Assembly: GCF_027172205.1 (NCBI RefSeq) | Contig: NC_070614.1 | Location: 48,920,001-48,984,000, forward strand | Direction: 5' to 3' | Source of the DNA: Podarcis raffonei | Taxonomy: Eukaryota; Chordata; Lepidosauria; Squamata; Lacertidae | Length of the DNA: 64,000 bases | Part shown: in pieces, positions 50,394 through 61,100 of the stretch | Layout of the letters: the number at the start of each line of letters is the position of its first letter | Position numbering within the stretch: the stretch's first letter is position 1 | Notes under the pieces: model-generated | The model's database searches: none | The model's input: only the letters and a program-made list of their open reading frames with translations | What the model was told of the DNA's origin: nothing | Translations under genes and position numbers: made by a program

Positions 50394-51030
50394 TGATGAT
50401 GATGATGATGATCATCATTATTATTGTTGTTATTATTGTTGTTGTTATTATTTATTTATTTATTTGTACCCCGCCCATCTGGCTGGGTTTCCCCAGCCAC
50501 TCTGGGCGGCTTCCAACAAAGATCAAAAATACATTCAAATGCCACACATTAAAAACTTCCCTGAACAGGACTGCCTTCAGATGTCTTCTAAATGTCAGGT
50601 AGATATTTATCTCTTTGACATCTGATGGAAGGGCGTTCCACAGGGCAGGCACCACTACTGAGAAGGCCCTCTGCCTGGTTCCGTGTAGCATCACTTCTCG
50701 CAGGGAGGGAACTGCCAGAAGGCCCTCGGCGCTGGACCTCAGTGTCCGGGCAGAACAATAGGGGTGGAGACGCTCCTTCAGGTATACTGGGCCAAAGCCG
50801 TTTAGGGCTTTAAAGGTCAACACCAACACTTTGAATTGTGCTCGGAAACATACTGGGAGCCAGTGTAGGTCTTTCAAGACCGGTGTTATGTGGTTTCGGC
50901 AGCCACCCCCAGTCACCAGTCTGGCTGCCGCATTCTGCATTAGTTGTAGTTTCCAGGTCACCTTCAAAGGTAGCCCCACGTAGAGCACATTGCAGTAGTC
51001 CAAGCAGGAGATAACCAGAGCATGCACCAC
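50394..51030 (-). mobile_element. L2-like LINE 3' region with microsatellite tail
   Basis: The minus strand keeps a 190-residue open frame with LDYCNVLYVGLPLK, LQLMQNAAARLVTG, HWLPV, FKALNGFGPVYL and RAFSVVVPALWNALPSDVKE, the C-terminal part of an L2-group reverse transcriptase. The 3' tail has expanded into ATG/ATT repeats at 50394-50465. A second copy is at 63354-63745. The open frame suggests recent insertion, but it is an isolated fragment. Confidence 0.85.
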
Positions 51031-52746
51031 TCTGGCGAGACAGGAAGCTCTACTTATGGAACAAAGGGTTGGAGCAGGAGGAGCAGGTTAGGTTAACGGG
51101 GTGACAGCGGCCACACCCCGGGAAACAGCTTCAACTGGCCGGAGGCGAGGGTAGCCGAAGGGTCTCAAGCCCCCAGTGAGTTAGGGACTTCCTCTGCAGG
51201 TGAAGACAGGCCCTGGCGGATGGAGAGGACGAGACCGAGAGTGGGTCCAATGGTCAAGAAAGCGGTTTCTGCATGTCTTGTAGAGAGAAGCGAGGGGCAG
51301 ACGGAGCTCGCCCCCCTGGGAACGTAGCACGTCTAGGAGAAGGGGAAAGTCTGATCCTAAACCTCCACTGCCTTGTGTCTATACTCATTTGACAGAAAGG
51401 GCTTTAGGAGTCAACCCCGAGGACAAATCCGTACCCTCTGTCTTGTGGGACATCTTAAACCCTACTCAGATCTGGAGTGGAGTCCCTAAGGGGGTTGGAT
51501 GGCGTTTTGTATGCCTCCTTCCGGCAACTCCTGCAGCCAAGCTGTTGCCAAATGTTTTGCTCTGCTTTCGTTTGGATCACAAAAGTGAGACCGGGGCAAG
51601 GGGTGTGTGTGTGTGCCTTGTTGTCTGGCCAGTCCAGGACCTCCATACACACTGCCCAGGCTTGCATCCCAAACAGGTCGGTGGGTGCTGCTAAAACAGC
51701 AAAAACAGCATGGGAGGCAGCAGTTACGAGTTACCGGTCTCTGCAGCCACAGCTGGCGCTGTGATTCTGGGATGCTGGTTTCTTTTCCAGTGAACAAAAA
51801 ACCGCTATGGGCTGGGACTCTGCGTCTACCTCCGGGTGCAATGTGCTTCGAGCCAGAGCTCACCCCCACCCAGATTTCAGACCAGAGAGGAGGGCTGGGC
51901 TGAGCAAACCGGTGGTCTTGGCTTCCAGAGAAAGTGAGGAAATGGTTGGAGCCAAAGGACCTTCCTGGGGTTCTGTTCTGCCCAGCTGTTAAGACAAACA
52001 TGTTACAATGTAAGGATTACTTGGCGAGGTTCTGCTCCAGCTGCTCTGCCCTGGAGGTTTGCCTGAGCACCATCTATTTCAGAAGTTGCACCGCAGCCTT
52101 TCTTAGCAGTGCAGACAGGTGGGCGCATCTTGTCTACGAGAGGCGGTGACTCAGACGCACGAATGGTCTGCGCAAACCCAGATATTCCTAATATCCGCTT
52201 TGCGGGAGGATATGAAACGTGAAGTCATTAGGGGCTTCCTTCCTGATATGGATGGACTGTTCAGCAGCGCTGGGTGGCAGCAGCCAGCCGGCACTGGGCG
52301 ACTGCCAAATCCTGGGCATGGGAATTCTCCGGTGAGGCCTGCCCTGTGCCTACTTAAGACCACACCTGAGGATTATGGGATGGCCGCTCCCATTTGAGGC
52401 AGCCCACATCCCACCATCCCTCACCACTCTGCCTCTTTTAAGAGGGTCTCTCTTTCCGCAGAGGGAAAACAAGCTCTGCCCTGCTTTCTAGGGCAAAGCC
52501 TGCAAAGCCAACTCTGTTTTGGAAGGGTAATTCCAGGTACGCGTGCTGTGGACTTTGGCATCGCTTTAGCAACCCACACATGAAACACACACACACACCT
52601 TTGAGCTGAAACTTTGGTTCCAAGAACTAAGTTTAGATGGGATCTGGGCCCTTGGTGGCAGTTCCACTGCCCTCAGAAGTTGGGGGGTGGGGGGTGGGGA
52701 GGGCAGCAGCCCAGGAAGCAGGCATTGTCTCTGGCAGCCTCTTAAC

Positions 52747-52994
52747 CATGGGTAGGCAAACTAAGGCCCGGGGGCCGGATCTGGCCCATTTGCCTTCTAA
52801 ATCTGGCCTGCGGATGGTCCGGGAATCAGCATGTTTTTACATGAGTAGAATGTGTCCTTTTATTTAAAATGCATCTCTGGGTTATTTGTGGGGCATAGGA
52901 ATCCACTCATTTTTTTTCAAAATATAGTCCGGCCCCCCACAAGGTCTGAAGAACAGTGGACTGGCCCCCTGCTGGAAAAGTTTGCTGAGCCCTG
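52747..52994. mobile_element. hAT-type MITE, second copy
   Basis: Same family as 2004-2322. The flanks CTCTTAAC (52739-52746) and CTTTTAAC (52995-53002) agree at seven of eight bases, supporting an 8-base target duplication. Confidence 0.85.
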
Positions 52995-53599
52995 CTTTTA
53001 ACTATTTCCTCCCCAAAGAGTTGTGTCCTGGCACTTTCATTATGCACTTTCCGTTGTATGCCGAAGATGCAGGTCTTTGCTTTTTCTGGCTTTGGAAACT
53101 ACATAGAAATAGGTATAGGGATATAGATGACCCACCCTATTGTCTCACCTGCAACTTGCTTTTAACTGATATTAACATTACATTTATACATCCATGTAAT
53201 CCACCCTGAGGCTCTATGGTGAAGGGAAGGGAAGAAATCACCATAACCCAAGGGTAAAAATCAGCAAATACAGTCAGTTCTGCAGTGCTACTGGTATTGT
53301 TTAGAAATGTGACGTGAATGCAGTTTTTCTCCCTCTCTCCTAATGCTAGGGCTGTGGACAAGAGCTGGCGTCCGTCTGTCTCGGGAGACAATGGAAAAGT
53401 GCGCCTTTGGGGATGAAGTGAAACCATTGGAGAGTTACAGCGCCTGTTGTGGCTGTAGGGACCAATAGGGGAGAGACATGTTTATTGCAGCTGGGGCAGA
53501 TCAAGACATCTGGTTTTGCTGTTGCAGCATCTCTTTTTTCTGCACTCCCCCCAGCTGCCATTCCTCCTCTGATCCCTGTAGGTACACAACTTGCCTGTC

Positions 53600-54075
53600 T
53601 GTCTCCTGGAACGTGTCCAAAGGAGGGCAACCAAAATGGTCAAAGGCCTGGAAACGATGCCTTATGAGGAACGGCTAAGGGAGCTGGGCATGTTTAGCCT
53701 GGAGAAGAGGAGGTTAAGGGGTGATATGATAGCCATGTTCAAATATATAAAAGGATGTCACATAGAGGAGGGAGAAAGGTTGTTTTCTGCTGCTCCAGAG
53801 AAGCGGACACGGAGCAATGGATCCAAACTACAAGAAAGAAGATTCCACCTAAACATTAGGAAGAACTTCCTGACAGTAAGAGCTGTTTGACAGTGGAATT
53901 TGCTGCCAAGGAGTGTGGTGGAGTCTCCTTCTTTGGAGGTCTTTAAGCAGAGGCTTGACAACCATATGTCAGGAGTGCTCTGATGGTGTTTCCTGCTTGG
54001 CAGGGGGTTGGACTCGATGGCCCTTGTGGTCTCTTCCAACTCTATGATTCTATGATTCTATGATTCTATGATTCC
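53600..54075 (+). mobile_element. CR1 LINE 3' end, long copy
   Basis: The translation includes [40 protein letters not shown] and [15 protein letters not shown]. It ends with GGGGGTTGGACTCGATGGCC and four ATTCTATG units, the normal CR1 3' terminus. Confidence 0.9.
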
Positions 54076-54345
54076 TGGTTCTGTGGTCGTCTGCAAGGGA
54101 TTCCCACATGGCCAGGTTGATATTGCGAGCCCTCATGTCATATTTGCGGACATCTTTGTAATGCAGAATTGGTCTGGTGCCTGAAGCCAGCCCCCCATAG
54201 AGCACATCCTTGGGGATCCTGCCCTCTTCAATTCTGTGTGCATGACCAAGCCAGTGTAGACGTCGCTGAGACAGGAGCGTGAACATGCTTAAAGCACATT
54301 CAAAGCACTTTCTCCCACCTTCCAGAAGCTCCACTTGGTAATTGC
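54076..54345 (-). mobile_element. LINE-type reverse transcriptase C-terminal fragment
   Basis: The minus-strand frame reads RRLHWLGHAHRIEEGRIPKD then VLYGGLASGTRPILHYKDV, the tail seen in many animal endonuclease/RT LINE proteins. The clade is not resolved. It directly adjoins the CR1 3' end, so the CR1 may have inserted into it. Confidence 0.6.
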
Positions 54346-54920
54346 AAATACGTGTGCAGAGGCTGAGAGGGTGGCACTCTGTGCGTTCTCAGAGGCTGCC
54401 TTTACTTCCAGATATACAACCGCTTCCCGCAGAAAGGGTGTGGCCAAGCTTGTGATGCAGTGCTAAGTGGGTGTGGTCAAAGGGGAAAGGGGTGGAGCTA
54501 GCGGGCCAAGAGGTTTTCAAAGCTGGCACCACTGCCTTAGGGATGCTTTAGCAAAAAATTTTGAATTTGCCAATAAACCAGGTAAATTGTTAGCAGGGCA
54601 GCTTAAAAGAGAACCTGCAGCCTTTAAAGAGGACTAATAGGAAGGAAATCAAAAGGGTGTGTAGGGGAAGCAAGTCAAGACAGTGGAGGATGTTGATTTT
54701 GCAAATGATGTGGGCTTCCCCTCTCAGCAAAAAATTATCCCCCCTCCTCCTCCCCCCATCCTGCATGTCTCTCTCTGATCCTTGTCTGCTCCCCTGCTGG
54801 GTGGGGACACTGGCTCCTACAGTTGACTCAGCAAACACTGATTTTTGCTGAGTTGGAAGAAGAGAGCCTCTTCTTGGCTACTTCAGCCAAAGTGGGGGAG
54901 GCGGTGGGAAGACCTGGGGG

Positions 54921-54970
<50 letters not shown>

Positions 54971-54978
54971 TCTCTCAG
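54921..54978. repeat. (CT)n microsatellite
   Basis: About 25 uninterrupted CT units upstream of LRP10. Confidence 0.97.
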
Positions 54979-57148
54979 CTCTGCCTTCTCTAGCCCGCAA
55001 GATCCCTCCTGGATCAAGGGATGGAATTCAAGAGTCCTGCATCCTGTGTTTCTCTCTCCTACTGGGGAGCTTAGCTATAACTTGGTAACCACCAAAACAA
55101 AACCCATTAGTCCAGTGGCACCTAGCTCCCTTCCTCTCCCCCCATTTCACACACACACACCCCCCCCCCCGTCGGTAGCTGGGACTGAGGAATCCTGCTT
55201 CTCTGGCTACCCCCCTACCCACCCATCAAATGACCTCCTTTTGCAATCTCATTACACCCACCGCAAACATCTACATCCTTCCTCCCAGGTATGGTGGGGC
55301 GGGGGGGGGGGCTCACATTTAATCTGTATGATCACTGGAGCATGCTTCCCCTTCCTAGAGAAGAACCCCAGGAGTCCTGGGACCCAGCCAGCACAAGAAA
55401 AGAAGAGAAAATGCATAGGGCAAAGGAGAAAGAGGAAGTGGGAAACCTTAAAAAAAATTAAAAATCCGGGATCAGCAAAATGTAAACGCCAGGAACCACG
55501 TCTGGAGACCGACAGCAAGAGATCCAAGTTCCATGGAATGAGGGAAAAAAGAGAGTGGTGTGTTTTTTGTGTGTGTGTTTTTGCTCTTCATGCAGAAGAT
55601 ACTTTCGGGAAAAGGCCATAGCTCTCTGTTAGGATTAGGGTTAGGATTCCATAAGACACGCACTTAAAAGAGAAGGGAATACCCAGCAGTTTCTAATGCA
55701 ATGAAACACAGAGGGACAAATATTCTCCATCCACCTTCTCTACGCTATGCATAATTTTACAAAATTCTATCATGCCACCTTTTACTGGCCTTTTCTCTAA
55801 AAAGTCTGAAATGCTGCAAAAAATACTTTGAGAGCGCTGCTTGCCCGTTTGGAAATAGTGCGCAAGGAAGGGGGAATCGCTGTTCCGAATTCTTTTCTAA
55901 ACAAAGAGGTTCCAGGGATTAAGCTTGATGTGAAAGGACTACCCTCTAACTTAGTGGGAATGGCTTTAGGTTGGTGTCTGATGTGAGTGGAAGTGCACTC
56001 TGCACATGGTCAAAGATTGTCTTGTCTTTATAATGGCGTGCATGTTCCAGCTCCAAAGTCCTGGGGCTCGTCTCTTATTATTTGACTGTTATATTTATTA
56101 TAAATTCATACCACCCTTCCTCGAAGGAGCTACAGTTCCTTCTCCTCCCCTCCCCCCATTTTACTCTCACCACAAACCTGTCAGGTAGGTTCTGTTGAGA
56201 GACACTGACTCATTCAAGGTGACATTAAACCCTGTGCCACAGAATATTGGTCCCATAGTAGTTATTCCTGGCTCCATTACTGCATTCTGATCCTTTTGCA
56301 TAAGAAGTTGTGTGAAAAATCCCAGCTACTTGGTACCCGCCCTCTTTGGCCCCCTAGGAAGTCTCTGCTAAATGGCAGTAGCCCAGTCAATCTATAAAAT
56401 AAGTGAAAATTAGCACTTATCCATAAACAATCCCTTACCAAGTGCATTCATGAGCCCTGGTTAGGGGATAAATCCTGTGCACTGTAGACTAGGTCCTAGA
56501 CTCTGCACATAATACCCTGAGGTATCATGGCAAGCTAGTATAGATAATAGTGGAATATTTACCTATTGGTTTTGGTGAGGGCCTGTTTTAGTTTTGCACA
56601 TGCCACTGTGGCAAGTTAGTACCACTGGGTTTCTTTGCTACTGCTGTTTTGGTCATCAAACTGCCTAGGAGGGCCAGAGTTCTAGAAGCTAGTTGGGACA
56701 TAAATGCGCTCCCTGCTTCTGATGTTAGCAGGAATGTGTTAGCACACTCTTGTTGCCTGCTTGCATTCAGCAAAACTATATATTAATCATCCTGATTATT
56801 CTGGGGCAGGCAGAAGAAGGAAGAAAAAAGAAGGGCGAAACAGCTGGGGAGAGACAATGATGGATGGGATGCAACTCTTCGCAAAAAGGGTTAAAGCTGG
56901 CAATAGGAAACGGGGGCGATGGGGGAGGAATGCAAGCGGCAGCCTGAGCAAGCAAATTTGAAACCTGCAATTTGAGGCCTGGGTGGCGCTTGGCTCCCCT
57001 TCTTGTCCCGGCTTGCAGAATCGCGCCGGAGACGCTAGATGGCGCCAAACGCTGGCCAACGGCGGAGTCCGGGAAGGGGAGGAGGTTGGGATTAGGAGCG
57101 CCCACTCTTAAAAGGACAGACCCACATAACTTCGGACAATTTGGTGGG

Positions 57149-57175
57149 GTGTGTGTGTGTGTGTGTGTGTGTGTG
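57149..57175. repeat. (GT)n microsatellite
   Basis: About 13 GT units, roughly 0.9 kb upstream of the LRP10 start codon. Confidence 0.95.
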
Positions 57176-57499
57176 AAATGGTATTTATTACCCCCAGGGC
57201 AAGCAGGATCATAAAAAGGAGCGCTGACTCTTCCGCTCGATCCTTTTCGATGGGAAGGATTCAGAAGGAGGGGGGTGGGAATTGTTTGAAAGATCAGGTT
57301 TTCATGTAAACACCGGTGTCACTCCGGTTTAATGCCCCCCTATTGCTTTCTGTGGGTCCTGCTTCGTTTTCAGATCGGGAGAGTCTCTCCCTCTCTCTCT
57401 CTTTCCTTTTTTGAGTCTTTCCCCACCTACCCACCGGGGGGGTTGGAATTAAATGCAAAAATTGCTGGCAGTGCCACGAAGTAGTTAAAAAGAGGAGGA

Positions 57500-58073
57500 G
57501 GATGGGTGTGCGTGTGAAAACAGGAACGAGGAAAGGGGAGGGTCAGGAAGGAAGAGGTCACGTGGCTCGCCCCTCCACCTCTCCACCCCCCCACCCCACC
57601 CCGCGCTCCTCCCCGCCACGGGCTGAGAAAGTTGCAAAGGCAGGAAGTGGAAGGAGGAAACAAAAGTTTGCAAACATTCGGGGCGGAGAGGGGGGCGACG
57701 GGGACGCGTCCTCTGCAGCGCCAGGAAAAAACACCCCGAAAAACAAGAAACCCCGGGGAGGAGTCGGCGGAACGGGGCGCCACGAGGCCCGAGGCCGCGG
57801 CGATGGGCCACCAGCAGCGCTGACTTGGCAGAGGGGCCGGGGATGGAGGCGTAGAGGTCAAAGCTGGGGGGAGAAAGGCGCGAGAAAGTGAAAGCGGCCG
57901 GCTTCCCTCGCAGATTGGGGGAGTCTTTTCTTTTGGGGGGGATTATCTCCTCTCCACCATCCCCAAGGAAGGATCCACCGACCAGCCTTGAGATCTGGCT
58001 TCCTCCTCCGGGGCCACGACGCGTGGGAACCCAAGAGGCGCCGGAGAGGACGGGGAATCGGGCGGAGGGGGCG
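57500..58073 (+). promoter_or_regulatory. LRP10: LRP10 CpG-rich promoter / 5' UTR
   Basis: High GC and CpG content begins near 57.5 kb and ends soon after exon 1. GC boxes are frequent and no TATA box is seen. An E-box GTCACGTGGC at 57557-57566 resembles the TFEB/CLEAR motif. Frames up to 269 codons antisense here reflect base composition. Confidence 0.65.
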
Positions 58074-58140
58074 ATGGGGCCCCCCAAGATGCCGACGCCT
58101 TCGGGGCTCGCCCGGGGCTTCCTCCTGGCGCTCCTGCTGG
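58074..58140 (+). CDS. LRP10: LRP10 exon 1 coding part (signal peptide)
   Basis: It reads MGPPKMPTPSGLARGFLLAL-LL with donor GTAAGA at 58141. A second in-frame ATG (codon 6) could also start the protein. Confidence 0.85.
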
Positions 58141-61100
58141 GTAAGAGAGAGGGGCGCGGTGGGCGCGGGGTCGGCTTGCCTTTGGGGGCACAAGCGCCCC
58201 TTTTCGTACGGTGCCCAGTTGCTGAAATGATGGCGATGGGGGAGGGCTCAGTCTGTGCCCCCTCCCCAAGGTATGCCGGGGCTCCGGTTCCCATCAGTTC
58301 CGACCAGCATATCCAGTGGTCAGAGAGGATGGCAGTTGTGGTCCAGCAAAGCCTGGAGGGTCAAAGGTCGTCCTTTGCAGCACCCCACATTTTGGGTGGC
58401 TAGGAGTGGGGCAGGGGTAGGGGCAGAGATCTGCCCATTCAAAGGCACACCTGTAGAGTTTGGTCTCTAAACCTAAGCTAAGTGTGGTGATGGCCAATCC
58501 ACTGGTGTGGGCATTAGCCTCAGGTCTGAAAAAAAGGGGTCAGCGCAGTACTTTTTGCAGTTATGGGTCACTGGACCCATGGGTCACTTGTTGCACCTGG
58601 GAGTCCTTTTCTCCCAGGAGACCTGGTATCAGCCCAGGTGAGGAGGAAGCTACCTTGATGGATGGGATACAGGGAGCCTTGCGATGACTGGAGCGAGTTT
58701 AAGCATTTTCCTTGCATTCATTCCGGTTTATACCTGATGAAGGAAACCTGAGACTGTGGAGTTCGGCCTAATAGCCTTCCTGCCCGGCTTCCCCAACCTG
58801 GTGCCTCTAGTTGTTTTGAACTTCAGTCTGTTAAAACATAAGGGGAGCAGAATTTGCTCTGAGTCATGCACCAGGCCAAACCTGCTCTGAATCTCCTCCA
58901 TTTCCTGCAGGCAACCTGTCAAAGGCCTTGTTTTCCTCTCTGCTTCTCTAACCTGAGAGAAATCTGACATCAAAATATGTCAGTGTTCAGAAAACTGTGG
59001 AAGACACGCTATGGTTTTGCGGGGCACTCTGCTGCTGACCTCAGAGTCACCGTAGTCCAGGAAAATATAGATATATTTATTGCAAAGGGTTGCTCTGTTC
59101 TTACCTTGTTTTTCACAGGCTATTCACCTTTCTGTTTATAAGGGGTTTTGTGTATTTAGTTCATAGAATTTATAGACTGCTTTATAGAGCAACAACAACA
59201 AACCAGCCTCAAAGCAGTTTACAAAAAGAAGTTATCAGTCTTTAAAAAAAAGATAAAAACAAGTATTTCATAGAATAAATAGAGTTGGAAGAGACACCCC
59301 CCCTCCGGGTCACCCTGCAATGCAGGAACCTCAAGTAAAACATTCAGAGATAATTAAAATCAATGATCAGCTACAAACCACATTAAAACAGCTGTCAGTG
59401 TTTTTCTTCCTGTTGGGATGGGCTTGCCTAAACAAAATTGTTTTATCAGGCACCAATAAGAGGTGCTAAAAAGGGATGCGGGTGGCGCTGTGGGTTAAAC
59501 CACAGAGCCTAGGACTTGCCGATCAGAAGGTTGGAGGTTCGAATCCCCGCGACGGGGTGAGCTCCCGTTGCTCGGTCCCTGCTCCTGCCAACCTAGCAGT
59601 TCGAAAGCACGTCAAAGTGCAAGTAGATAAATAGGTACCACTCCAGCGGGAAGGTAAACGGCGTTTCCGTGAGCTGCTCTGATTCACCAGAAGCTGCTTA
59701 GTCATGCTGGCCACATGACCCGGAAGCTGTACGCCGGCTCCCTTGGCCAATAAAGCGAGATGAGCGCCGCAACCCCAGAGTCGGTCACGACTGGACCTAA
59801 TGGTCAGGGGTCCCTTTACCTTTAATAAGAGGTGCTTGTCTGGTATCAATGAGCAGGGAGTTGTTATTATTCCTTTTTTTTTATTGAATTTATATACTGT
59901 GCTATGCTCGGGGATCTCACGGCAGTTCACAGAATAAAATCAAGATATAAAGCCACAAAATACCTAATAAAAATAAAAATCCCCTCCCCCCAAAAAAACC
60001 ACATTTTAAAAGGGCATAGGATGTAAATCGGATCAACCAAAGGCCTGGTTAAAAAGGAACATTTTTGCCTGGCACCTAAAGATGTATGATGAAAGCGTCA
60101 GGCGAACTTCTCTGGGGAGAGCATCCCACAAACAGGGAGCCACTGCAGAGAAGGCCCCGTTCTCATGTTGTCACCCTCCAGGCCTCTCATGGAGGAGACA
60201 CACGAAGAAGGGCCTCAGAAGATGATCTCGGGGTCCGGGTAGGTTCATATGGAAAGAGGTGGTCCTTGAGGTATTGCAGTCCTGAGCCATTCCAAAGTGT
60301 GGCTATTGCCACACTAAAATACTGACTTCTTACCCATGTGGAACAGACAATATGTGGCACCTGTAACAGTTCCCCAGACTGAAGTGGCCAAGTGGGCATA
60401 TAAAGAAATAAAACCCCTTGTAAACATATTGCAGGTATGTTATTCCCAAGCTGCTGAGGGCTTTATATACGAGGAGTAGCCACATGGCTGGGTGGCAAAT
60501 CGGCAACCGTTGCAAAGGTGTTGTTTGTTGTTGTTGCCATGCATGAGTATTTATCTACCAGCTGAACTCTGGCAAAGTGCACTCCAACCTAATGGAGGAT
60601 TTGGCCACAATGAATGTGCTCCTTCAACATACCAGGAAGTCCTTCGTTTGTGTGTTTTCCCGATAAGCAGACTTAACACAGACAGCCTGTCTGGAATTTG
60701 ACTTTCTCTTTCCTTTCTATTCCTTAGGTGGGATTCAGCTCACTGAGAGCAACTCCTCACACACGGGTGAGTTGGGGGGTAGTGAGGGGGGGAAACAAGG
60801 CATGGGGCAGAGAGGGAAGGTGGGTGCTGAGGAGGGGGGTATTGCTGATATTTGAAGGTCCAGAAAAGAGTAACAAAAATTGTCAAGGGGGTGGAGCGCT
60901 TCCATGAGGAAAGGCTGTAGCATTTGAATCTTACTGAGTGAGTGGAGACATGATAGAAAATTTATAAAATTATGCATGTCCTAGAGAAAAGGAGATGCAG
61001 AAAAGTTTTTCCCCTCTCATAACTTTTCATTTTCATTTCATTTTTAATTTGTATACCGCCTTTCTATATTACGATACCCAAGGCGGTTCGCAGTAACAAA

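Larger units (their letters stand above)
48993..57000. other. MMP14-LRP10 divergent interval
   Basis: The two genes are head to head. Repeats are listed separately. The intervals 51040-52740, 53010-53590, 54350-54900 and 55000-57000 show no exon, RNA gene or named element; several have CT-rich or A-rich simple stretches. Confidence 0.45.

Noticed and set aside
50452-51030. 192-codon open frame as a host gene
   Set aside because: The sequence matches the C-terminal end of L2-group reverse transcriptase proteins, and a sister copy lies at 63.4 kb.
57485-58294. 269-codon open frame antisense to LRP10 exon 1
   Set aside because: It covers the CpG-rich promoter where stop codons are rare, and has no homology or domain signature.
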